Below are positions 17,034 through 50,795 of a DNA stretch of 54,540 nucleotides, one piece after another (position 1 is the first letter of the stretch; every line of letters begins with the position of its first letter). The position numbers were made by a program, and so were the translations under genes. The DNA is from Nocardia niwae NBRC 108934 = DSM 45340. Its GTDB lineage: Bacteria; Actinomycetota; Actinomycetes; Mycobacteriales; Mycobacteriaceae. The stretch covers positions 1 through 54,540 of the forward strand of contig NZ_BDCK01000043.1 in assembly GCF_001613465.1 (NCBI RefSeq), in the 5' to 3' direction. Below the pieces are notes generated by a model. The model made no database searches, had not been told where the DNA came from, and saw only the letters and a list, made by a program, of their open reading frames with translations.

Positions 17034-17909
17034 ATGAGCACAGATCTCGACGCGCAGCCCGCGGCGGCGTCCGGAACCTTCGCCCTCGGCGGAGATCTTC
17101 CGGTGCATCGGCTCGGGTACGGCGCGATGCAGCTGACTGGCCCCGGCGTGTGGGGCGACCCCAAGGACCCGGACGAGGCGGTGCGCGTGCTGCGTCGCGC
17201 CGTCGAACTCGGCGTCGACTTCATCGACACCGCCGATTCCTACGGACCCTTCGTCAGCGAGACGCTGATCCGCAAGGCCCTGCACCCCTACCCCGAGGGT
17301 CTGGTGATCGCCACCAAGGCCGGGCTGACGCGGCAGGGCCCCAACGAGTGGCGTCCGGTCGCCCGGCCCGAATACCTGCGCCAGCAAGCCGAACTAAGCC
17401 TGCGTCACCTCGGTGTCGACCGGATCGACCTGTACCAGCTGCACCGCATAGACCCCGAGGTGCCGCTGGCCGACCAGCTCGGCGAGCTCGTGGCGCTCCA
17501 GCAGGAAGGCAAGATCCGGCACATCGGCGTCTCGCAGGTGACCGTCGAGCAACTGCGCGAGGCGCGCGAACTCGCCACCATCGTCTCGGTGCAGAACCTG
17601 TACAACCTGGCCAACCGCGCCGACGAGGACGTTCTGAACTACGCCGAGCAGGAGAACATCGGCTTCATCCCGTGGTTCCCCATCGCCACGGGCGAACTCG
17701 CCGCCCCCGGCGGTCCGCTGGCGGCCATCTCCGCCGAACACGGCGCCACCCCCGCCCAACTCGCCCTGGCCTGGCTGCTGCGCCGCTCTCCGGTGATCCT
17801 GCCGATCCCGGGCACCTCCACCGTCGCGCACGTCGAGGAGAACATCGCCGCCGCCCGAATCACCCTGACCGACAGCGAATTCGACGCACTCTCGGCCGCC
17901 ACGGCCTAA
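17034..17909 (+). CDS. Aldo/keto reductase
   Basis: Encodes 291 aa, an NAD(P)H-dependent oxidoreductase with a TIM-barrel fold. The catalytic tetrad can be placed as D65 (in DTADSYG), Y70, K95 (in ATKAG) and H137 (in YQLHRIDPEV). The C-terminal PIPGTSTVAHVEENIAAA segment binds the nucleotide cofactor. ATG 17034 follows GGAAGGAAG at 17019-17027. The length is normal for the family. The gene stands alone between two related palindromes (16859-16917 and 17920-17984), so it looks like a monocistronic unit, possibly controlled by the TetR proteins upstream. The substrate cannot be told from sequence; small carbonyl compounds are typical. Confidence 0.9.
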   Translation: MSTDLDAQPAAASGTFALGGDLPVHRLGYGAMQLTGPGVWGDPKDPDEAVRVLRRAVELGVDFIDTADSYGPFVSETLIRKALHPYPEGLVIATKAGLTRQGPNEWRPVARPEYLRQQAELSLRHLGVDRIDLYQLHRIDPEVPLADQLGELVALQQEGKIRHIGVSQVTVEQLREARELATIVSVQNLYNLANRADEDVLNYAEQENIGFIPWFPIATGELAAPGGPLAAISAEHGATPAQLALAWLLRRSPVILPIPGTSTVAHVEENIAAARITLTDSEFDALSAATA

Positions 17910-17919
17910 CCCGCATCGA

Positions 17920-17984
17920 CGCGCGAGTGGCACACCAGCGCGAGTTCTACTCGCGATTCGCCGCAGCCGTGTGCCACTCGCGCG
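17920..17984. repeat. Palindromic element copy 2, nested hairpins
   Basis: Bases 17920-17935 (CGCGCGAGTGGCACAC) and 17969-17984 are perfect reverse complements, 16 pairs. Inside the loop is a second hairpin, CGCGAGT at 17939-17945 with ACTCGCG at 17949-17955. The outer arm shares GAGTGGCACA with the palindrome at 16859-16917. It lies just after the aldo/keto reductase stop and could terminate transcription. Confidence 0.65.
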
Positions 17985-18031
17985 TTCGGGTAGATGTTCC
18001 CCTCCGACATCGACTCGGGGATGGGGACGGG

Positions 18032-18061
18032 CCTCGCATCTCGGGGGTGGGAGATGCGAGG
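18032..18061. terminator. Hairpin between the aldo/keto reductase and the small minus-strand genes
   Basis: CCTCGCATCTC at 18032-18042 pairs with GAGATGCGAGG at 18051-18061, 11 perfect pairs around an eight-base loop, followed on the plus strand by CCGGTTTTGCCGG. It lies between convergent genes and may terminate both. Confidence 0.5.
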
Positions 18062-18164
18062 GCCGGTTTTGCCGGGGCTCCCTCGTCGTAGTCCCGAGCA
18101 GGGTGAACTTCGCTGTGGTGCGGATCGCGCGTGATAGCAGCTGGTTCGGCGCGCTGACGCGTGT

Positions 18165-18431
18165 TCAGCGCGAGTATCCGTCGGCCCGGCTGTCGGGGAT
18201 GACGCGGCCGGAGGCGACGAGGGTGCGGAAGGCCGCCCGTTTGCGAGGGCAGGCGTCCGCGCGGCAGGGGCGGTGGCCCTGCATCACCCGGTGCGCCTGT
18301 TCGACGGTGAACGGCTGCTCGGGTGGCCGGTGCGCGCCCCCGGCGCCACCGCGCGGCAGGCACGAGCCGACGGCGACGATCGCCGCCACCAGCAGCGTGC
18401 ACGCGCCGAGCATGCCCAGCAGCGGTTCCAC
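18165..18431 (-). CDS. Small membrane-anchored protein with Cys pair (88 aa)
   Basis: Encodes 88 aa from GTG 18431 (minus strand), starting six bases after the stop of the 62-aa gene upstream, so the two are probably coupled. Residues 4-24 (LLGMLGACTLLVAAIVAVGSC) form one hydrophobic segment, a membrane anchor or signal. The rest is basic, with QAHRVMQGHRPCRADACPRKRAAFRTLV containing two cysteines five residues apart. The pattern looks conserved in style and the product is not simply a shadow frame, but I cannot name a family or a function. Confidence 0.55.
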   Translation of the reverse strand: MEPLLGMLGACTLLVAAIVAVGSCLPRGGAGGAHRPPEQPFTVEQAHRVMQGHRPCRADACPRKRAAFRTLVASGRVIPDSRADGYSR

Positions 18432-18437
18432 GGCGGA

Positions 18438-18626
18438 TCACCGATCGGCGGCCTGCCGGAAACAGAAGGCCGACGCGGCTAGGTACTGACGGCAATGCGC
18501 GCCGTGCCCGGCGTGCACCGCGCAGAGGAACCGCGCGCGCTCGTAGGTCAGGCCGAACGGTTCCTGGGTGCAGTCACGGCTCTGGATCAGCCACAGCTCC
18601 CGGACATCCGCGGGCAACACATCCAT
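18438..18626 (-). CDS. Small Cys/His-containing hypothetical protein (62 aa)
   Basis: Encodes 62 aa from ATG 18626 (minus strand) behind a strong GGAGGTGG site five to eight bases upstream. The sequence MDVLPADVRELWLIQSRDCT leads to an ARFLCAVHAGHGAHCRQYLAA segment with two cysteines and three histidines, which could bind a metal. It is divergent from the XRE regulator at 18882, with 255 bases between the starts, and precedes the 88-aa gene in a probable operon. Function unknown; metal binding is inference. Confidence 0.6.
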   Translation of the reverse strand: MDVLPADVRELWLIQSRDCTQEPFGLTYERARFLCAVHAGHGAHCRQYLAASAFCFRQAADR

Positions 18627-18881
18627 CTTCCACCTCCATCAGCGCAGTGCACCCGGCACCGAGAAGGCGCCGCCGGATCGCGCTCGACACGGATGGATCG
18701 GGCCGTGTCGGGACCGTGCGCCGGGTTCCGGACAATGGGCGCCCTCGACAGGGTTTGGGCGGACCCCCGATGCCGGGTGCGATTCAACAGTGCGCGTTGC
18801 GATTCGGTAGATAACAGACCCGAATGCGGTAATTGCGAGTACTTTCCGTTTGTAGCGGCCTGGAGCGAGGAAGAGAGACCT

Positions 18882-20228
18882 ATGGTGGAGGTCGACTGGA
18901 CGGGCGAAGCTGTACATGCGCTTCGCACGGCGATGAAGCGGAGCCGTTACGAATTCGCGCGTCTGGTGGGCGTCACACCGCGCACCGTGGTCCTGTGGGA
19001 GAACGGCCGGACAACCCGGATGCACGCCGCTAGCCAGCGTCTCCTCGACAGGGTCCTGTCGGGGGTCGATTCCGTTGTCGCCGAACGATTCGAGCGTGCG
19101 ATCGTCACGGGCCGGGCGACCGCCCCCGACTACGAAAGCGCCGATTCGGCGCCCGAAAGGCACACCAAGCTCGGTAGGGAAATCGGGCTCGACAAGGAAG
19201 TCGAGGAAGATGACGTGAGAAGGCGAGAACTGCTGGCCTGCATCGGCGCCGGCCTGGCAGGCCAGGCGGCGGACCTGGTGGCGAGCGAACCGGAACGAAT
19301 GCTGGCAACCCTCGACGCGGGGTCGATCAGCGAACGCAGGCTTGCGTTCCTGGAGCAGTCTGCCGAGGTCCTCGGCACGCGTGTGGTCCAGGTGCCGCCG
19401 CACGAACTGCTGCAGACCGGGCTCGAGCAATTCCGGATGGTCCGTGGCTGTCTCGGCGAGCGGCAGCCGACCCATCATCAGGTGCGGCTGGTGCGCACGG
19501 CGGGCAGGCTGGCGAACGTGGTGGGCGAGATCCTGTTCAACGAGGGGCATTTCGGTCAGGCGCGCATGTGGTATGCCACCGCGATCCATGCCGCGCAGGA
19601 CATCGGCGACCGCTACTCGGAGGATATCGCGCTGGCCGGACTCGCGTATTTGCCGACCTATAGCGATAAGCCGAAGGAAGTTTTGCAGTTACTCGACGGC
19701 CGCTTGCAAGAAAATCCGTCGTACGGCGCGGCCGCCGCGTGGTTGTGGGGAATGGCGGCGCGGGCTCACGCCAGTCTCGGGCACGCCGACGAATTCGCGC
19801 GTTGTATCGCGCGATCGGCATCCGCTTTGGAAGACGTCGGCCCCGAAGACCTTTCGGTCGGTATTTTTTCTTTCCGGCCGGAGAAACTCGCCTTTTATCA
19901 GGCGATCGGATATTCCCGCCTCGGCCGCGCCGACGAGACCGCCGTGGCGGCCGCCCGCGCGATGGCGCTGTACGACCCGTCGGAGACCATGGAACCGGCC
20001 TTGGTCCGCTTCGAGCACGCCACGGCGCTGCTGGCCTCGGGCGAGGTCGACGAAGCCTGCGCGGTGGCGACCAGTGCCATCACGAACGCGCACACCTACG
20101 TCGGGCTCACCGTCACCAAACGCGCCAGGCAGTTCGACTCGGCGCTCGGCGGTCTGCGCACCCGGGCGGTCAGCGAATGGCGGCAGCACGCGCACGCGGT
20201 GATCGACTCCGCGCACGCGAAGGTCTGA
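18882..20228 (+). CDS. XRE-type helix-turn-helix regulator with TPR-like C-terminal region
   Basis: Encodes 448 aa. An N-terminal HTH of the Cro/C1 type occupies about residues 8-55 (RYEFARLVGVTPRTVVLWEN is the recognition region). A linker contains RRRELLACIGAGLAG, common in actinobacterial regulators of this design. Residues about 170-440 are helical and repeat-like (GRLANVVGEILFNEGHFGQA, LASGEVDEACAVATSAI), consistent with tetratricopeptide repeats that bind a peptide or partner. ATG 18882 follows GAGGAAGAGAG and the frame upstream of it is not protein-like. It converges on the end of the NRPS operon, separated by a hairpin, and could control that operon or the divergent small genes; the sequence does not decide. 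Confidence 0.82.
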   Translation: MVEVDWTGEAVHALRTAMKRSRYEFARLVGVTPRTVVLWENGRTTRMHAASQRLLDRVLSGVDSVVAERFERAIVTGRATAPDYESADSAPERHTKLGREIGLDKEVEEDDVRRRELLACIGAGLAGQAADLVASEPERMLATLDAGSISERRLAFLEQSAEVLGTRVVQVPPHELLQTGLEQFRMVRGCLGERQPTHHQVRLVRTAGRLANVVGEILFNEGHFGQARMWYATAIHAAQDIGDRYSEDIALAGLAYLPTYSDKPKEVLQLLDGRLQENPSYGAAAAWLWGMAARAHASLGHADEFARCIARSASALEDVGPEDLSVGIFSFRPEKLAFYQAIGYSRLGRADETAVAAARAMALYDPSETMEPALVRFEHATALLASGEVDEACAVATSAITNAHTYVGLTVTKRARQFDSALGGLRTRAVSEWRQHAHAVIDSAHAKV

Positions 20229-20235
20229 GACGGGA

Positions 20236-20270
20236 CGCGCCGGTCGGCAGGGGGGATGTGGACCGGCGCG
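20236..20270. terminator. Bidirectional hairpin between the XRE regulator and mbtH
   Basis: CGCGCCGGTC at 20236-20245 pairs perfectly with GACCGGCGCG at 20261-20270 around a 15-base loop. It lies between two convergent genes that both end within 20 bases of it, so it can terminate both. Confidence 0.6.
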
Positions 20271-20288
20271 CCCCGCGCGTTCAGATGG

Positions 20289-20507
20289 TCACTTCGCTTC
20301 GCCGGACATGGCCTCGATGAGCGAGTTGGGGCGCATGTCCACCCAGTGGGTCTCCACGTATTCCAGGCATGCCTTGCGGTTGGCGGCCCCGTAGGCGATG
20401 GTCCAGCCGCCGGGGACGGCGGCGAAGACCGGCCATAAGGAGTGCTCGCCCTCCTTGTTGATCAGGACGTAGAACTTGGCGTCGTGGTTGTCGAACGGGT
20501 TGGTCAT
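20289..20507 (-). CDS. mbtH: MbtH-like protein (NRPS adenylation-domain partner)
   Basis: Encodes 72 aa, the normal size for MbtH-like chaperones that bind adenylation domains and are needed for their solubility or activity. The signatures are complete: NKEGEHSLWP (about 17-26), GGWT, and WVDMRPNSL near the C-terminus. The start ATG 20507 (minus strand) follows AGAAGGAAAT. It begins 26 bases after the NRPS-B stop, so it is the last gene of the NRPS operon and would be made in step with the giant enzymes. As no other MbtH is visible in the window, it probably serves all adenylation domains of NRPS-A and NRPS-B. Confidence 0.96.
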   Translation of the reverse strand: MTNPFDNHDAKFYVLINKEGEHSLWPVFAAVPGGWTIAYGAANRKACLEYVETHWVDMRPNSLIEAMSGEAK

Positions 20508-20533
20508 CTCGGATTTCCTTCTTCCTGGTCGGG

Positions 20534-45861
<25,328 letters not shown>

Positions 45862-45862
<1 letters not shown>

Positions 45863-48534
45863 CAGCGGTTTCCTTCCGAATCGAGGGCCGACGCCGGGTC
45901 GGCGAGCACCGCCTCCGCGGCGGCGGGCAGGGTTTGCAGCAAGGCCGCCAGGCCGCTGCCGCCGAGAGCGGCGAGCAGGCCGGGCACCAGCCCGGCGAGC
46001 GAGACATGGATCAGGGCTTCGGGTTTGGCCGTCGCGCCCATCGCCCTGGCGACGGCCGCGAGCTTCGCGTCGAGTTCAGCGAAGCGAACCTGCCGGTCAC
46101 CGTGCGCGAACGCGGGCGCGTCGGGGGCGGCCTGCGCCGCCCGAGCGATCAGCGCGGGCAGGTCCGCCACCGACGGTGCGGGCCGGGGCCGCCGTTCGTC
46201 CGCGGAGCGGATGTCTATCGCACGCACGTCCACCGCCGGATCCGCGGCGACCGTGTCCAGCACCCGCAGCAACCGGTCACCGAACGCCTGGGCCGTCGGC
46301 TCGTCGAAGATGTCCGTCGCATAGCCGAAGCGCAGCTCGAGACCGGTGCGCGCGCCGTCGGCGGCGAACCGCTCCAGCACGGTGACCTGCACGTCGAATT
46401 TCGCCTCCGCGAGCGGCAGATCGACCGCCTCCACGGCGAGACCGGGCAGCTCCACCGCTGCCTCCGGCATGTTCTGGAAGGTGAGCAGCACTTGACACAG
46501 CGGCGCGTACGAGCCGGAACGGGTGACGCCCAGCGCCTCGACCACCTGGTCGAACGGCACGTCCGCGTGCGAGAGCGCGGCCAGGTCACGCCGGGTGGCC
46601 TGGCGCAGCAGCTCGGCGAAGCTCGACCGCGGGTCGACCTCGGTGCGCAACGCCACGGTGTTGACGAACATGCCGACCAGCTCGTCCAGCTCGCGGACTC
46701 CGCGGCCGGCGACCGGGACGCCGATCGTGACGTCCCCCGCGCCCGACAGTTTCGCCAGCAGCACCGCGAGCGCGCTGTGCACCAGGGTGAACAGCGTGCC
46801 GCCGTGGTCGCGGGCCAGCCGTTCCAGCCGGACGGTGCGCTCGGCGTCGATTTCGCGGATGACGGTTGCCCCCTGCAAGCTCCGGCGAGCCGGGCGTGGG
46901 CGATCGGTGGGCAGGGCGAGAACTTCCGGCGCTCCCGCCAATTCGGTTCGCCAGAAGGCGAGCTGGCGTGTCAGCAGGCTGTCCGGATCGGCGGCGTCGC
47001 CGAGCAGCTCGTGCTGCCAGACGCTGTAGTCGCGGTACCGGATCGCCTGCGGGGCCCAGTCCGGGACGTGTCCGGCGGACCTCGCCGCGTAGGCGCGCAC
47101 CAGGTCGGCGGTCAGCGGCGCGATCGAATACCCGTCCGCCGCGATGTGGTGCAGCACGACCACCAAGAGGTGGTCGTCGGGGGCCGTGGCGAACAGGGCG
47201 GCGCGCACGGGCGGCACGGCGGCCAGGTCGAAACGAGCGGCCACGAATTCCGCTATCCGCGCGTCCGATTCCGCTCGCGGCACCGCGATCGGCGTCAGGT
47301 CCACCCCCGCCGCGGGCACGACCTCTTGGACCGGTCCCGCCTCGGTATCGGGGTACCTGCTGCGCAGCGTCTCGTGCCGGTCGAGCACATCGCCGACGGC
47401 CGCCTCCAGCGCCGCCACGTCCAGCTCGCCGCGCAACCGCAGCGCCGCGGGAATGTGGTAGGCCGACGAGTCCGGCGCGAGCCGGTCGACCACCCACATG
47501 CGCTGCTGCGCGGGCGCCAGCGGCACCGGCCCGGTGCCGGCGCGACGGACCAGCGCGGGCCGGGCCGCGCCGCGCTCGGTGACCGCCAGACGCTCGGCGA
47601 GCGCGGCCGGCGTCGGAGCGTCGAACACCGCGGCCACCGGGACGTGGCCGCCCAGTGCCGCGCCGAGCCGGGCCGCGAGGCGGGTGGCCATCAGGGAATT
47701 GCCGCCCCTGACGAAGAAGTCGTCGTCCACGCTCACCGCGTCCACGCCGATCACCTCGGCGAACGCGTCCGCGACCAGGCGCTCCAGCGCCCCGGCCGGT
47801 GCACGGAAGGCCGCCTGCGCGAACACCGGCTCGGGCAGCGCGGAGCGATCGATCTTGCCGTTGGCCGTCAGCGGCAACGCCGCCAGCACGACGACGGCGG
47901 CGGGCGTCATGTAGCCGGGCAGCTGTTCGGCCACCGCCGCGCGCAGCGACACGGCCAGGTCGGCGTACGTGCCCGAATCCGGTTCCGGTAGCGCGGCATA
48001 CGCGACGAGCCGCGTTCCGGCGCGCTCGTCGGCGCGCGCCACCGCGACCGCCGCCGTCACTCCAGGCTGCCGCAGCAGGGCTGCCTCCACCTCACCGAGC
48101 TCGATGCGGAAGCCACCGATCTGCACCTGGAAGTCGGCGCGCTCCAGGTATTCCAGGGTGCCGTCGGGACGCCAGCGCACGATGTCGCCGGTGCGGTACA
48201 TCCGCTCGCCCGCCGCCGCGCCGAGTTCCACCGCGAACGGATCGGCGACGAAACGGTCCGCGGTGATCGCCGGACGACCCTGGTAGCCACGCGCCAGTTG
48301 CGCACCCGCGAGATACAGCTCGCCCGGCACCCCGATCGGCGCGGGCCGCAGGCGCGCGTCCAGCACGTAGACCCGGCTGTTCCAGGCGGGCGAACCGATC
48401 GGGACGGTGTGCTCCGGCTCTGTGCGCACCGGGAACGCGGTGATCGACACCGCGGCCTCGGTGGGGCCGTAGAGGTTGTCCAGCGCGATGGCGGCGCAGG
48501 AAGTCCACGGCGGTGGCGGACGGCAGCGCCTCAC
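45862..48534 (-). CDS. NRPS-A downstream reading-frame piece (rest of A, PCP, C, docking tail)
   Basis: This frame continues NRPS-A after a frameshift near 48488-48505. True homology starts at about ALDNLYGPTEAAVSI, in the middle of an A domain; the few residues before it are out-of-frame and the GTG at 48534 is not a credible start. It then carries the A-domain C-terminal half, a carrier (VRGGNSLMA, near 47700), a C domain with HHIAADGYS (near 47140) and a vestigial A-like tail. It ends at 45862, sharing one base with the NRPS-B start. If the frameshift is real, this part lacks its own translation signal and the assembly line is broken. Confidence 0.8.
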
Positions 48535-50795
48535 CGATGGCGAGCACCTGGCGCAGCGTCTCCGGCAGCGCGGCGCCGGGTGCGGCGGCCAGCAGCATGC
48601 CGATCAGGGCGGGCACCGCGTGCAGCACGGTCACGCCGTGGCGGCGCAGCAGCGCGCGCATCAGGTCGGGATCGCGTTCGGCGCCGGGCGCGGTGACGAT
48701 CAGACGTCCTCCGGTGACCAGCGGAGACCAGAATTCCCACACCGACAGATCGAAAGTCGCGGGCGTCTTCAGCAGCACGCGATCCTGCGCGCCGAGGCCG
48801 AATCGCTCGGCCAGCCAGGCCAGCTGGTTCACGATCGCGGCGTGCGGGATCGTGACGCCCTTCGGCAGGCCCGTGGAGCCGGAGGTGAAGACGACGTACG
48901 CCGGATGCTGCGGACGCAGCGACCGCACCCGCTCCGCGTCCGTGACCGGCGTCGCGGCGCATTCGGCGAGATCGAGCCGATCGACTTCCATCGCCGCGCA
49001 GCGCGTTCCGGCGGGCACGCCGTCGCGGGAGGTGGTGAGGACGACCACGGGCGCGGCGACGGACATGATGTGGGCGATCCGTTCGGCCGGATGGCCTGGA
49101 TCGATGGGCACATACGCCCCTCCCGCGCTCACCACCGCGTACATCGCGACGACCAGATCCGGCGAGCGGCGCATCGCCAGCACGACCGTCGACTCCGGGC
49201 CGACCCCGGCCGCGATGAGCGTGCGGGCAAGGCGGTTCACCCGGTCGCCGAACTCGGCGTAGCTCAGCTCGGCTCCGGTGGTCGCGTCCACCAGCGCGAC
49301 CGCCCTCGGGTTGCGCGCGATCTGCGCATCGATCAGGCCCGCCAGCGTGACCGGCGCGACCGGCTGCCGGGTGCGGTTCCATTCGGCGAGCACCAGCGAC
49401 CGATCGGTGCCGAGCAGATCGATGTCGCCGACCGGCAGGTCCGGCCTGACCGCGACCGTTTCCAGCACCCGGCGCAACTGGGCGGCGAACCGGAAAGCGG
49501 TGGGCCGCTCGAATAGATCGGTGGCATAGCGCAACGCCAGTTCGACGCCGTCGGGCGCGCCGCCGGAGTCGTAGGCGTCCACCGCGAACAGATGCAGGTC
49601 GAATTGCGCCACGCCGTGGTCGAAGTCGAGTTCGCGCACCTCCAGCTCGGGCAGCCGCAACTGTCCGCGCTCGTGGTTCTGGAACGAGTAGCCGACCTGG
49701 AACAGCGGATGACGTGCGGTCGAGCGCACCGGGTTGAGCACTTCAACCAGCCGTTCGAACGGCACGGTCGCGTGTTCGAGCGCAGCGAGGTCGGCGGCTC
49801 TGGCCCGCGCCAGGAGCCCGGCGAACGACTCGCCGCCGTCGACGCCGACGCGCAGCACGAGGGTATTGACGAACATCCCGACCACGTCGTCGAGTTCGGC
49901 CGCGCCGCGCCCGGCGACCGGCGTGCCGATCGCGATGTCATCGGTGCCGGACCAGCGCGCGAGCAGCACCGCGAACGCGGTGTGCAACACCATGAACAGT
50001 GTCGCGCCGTGCCGCCGGCCGAGGGCGGCGAGATCCGCGTGCAGCCGTGCGCCGATCGTCAGCGGCACCTGGTCGCCGCGCAGACTCTGCTTGGCGGGAC
50101 GCGGGCGGTCGGTCGGCAGCGCCAGCTGGTCGGGAAGCCCGGCGAGGGTATCGGTCCAGAACTCGATCTCGCGGGCCGCCACCGATCCGGCGTCGTCCTC
50201 GGCGCCGAGTAGGTCGCGTTGCCACAAGGCGTAATCGGCGTACTGCACGGCGAGCGGCGCCCAGTCCGGCGCTGCGCCGGCGCGGCGCGCGGTATAGGCG
50301 ACCATCAGGTCCCGCACGAACGGCGCGATGGACGAGCCGTCCGCGGCGATGTGGTGCAGCACCGCGGCGAGCACGAATTCGCCGTGCCCGTCTTCCGGGC
50401 GCGCGCTCGCTCGGGTCACGCGGAACAGTCGTATCCGCACCGGGATCTCGGCGGTGACGTCGAAGGTCGTTTCCGCCAATTCCCGGATCCGCCCCGGTAT
50501 CTCGTCTTCCGCGACGTCGATCGGCCGCAGCGCCGGTGCGGCTTCGGCGACGGAGGCGACGAGCTGCACCGGTTCGCCGTCGACCTGCGGGTAACGGGTG
50601 CGCAGCGCCTCGTGCCGCGCTGTCACGTCGGCGAGCGCGGCCTGCAACGCGGACACGTCCAATCGGCCGGACAGCCGCAGGGCCACCGGGATGTTGTAAG
50701 CGGTGGACGCCTGATCGAACCGATTCAGGAACCACATCCGCTGCTGCGCGGGCGAAAGCGGTATGCGCGCTGGACGCGGCGCCGCCACCAACGGT
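47561..50795 (-). other. NRPS-A module: C-A(frameshifted)-PCP
   Basis: The C domain has HHIAADGSS (near 50350). Combining both frames, the pocket reads D L W H L I L V S K, not matched to a known substrate. TSGSTG lies near 48875 and the carrier serine near 47700. Confidence 0.72.

Noticed and set aside
48532..48534. GTG as the start of an independent 890-aa NRPS
   Set aside because: The first residues are out-of-frame sequence and homology begins mid-domain; it is the continuation of NRPS-A after a frameshift.
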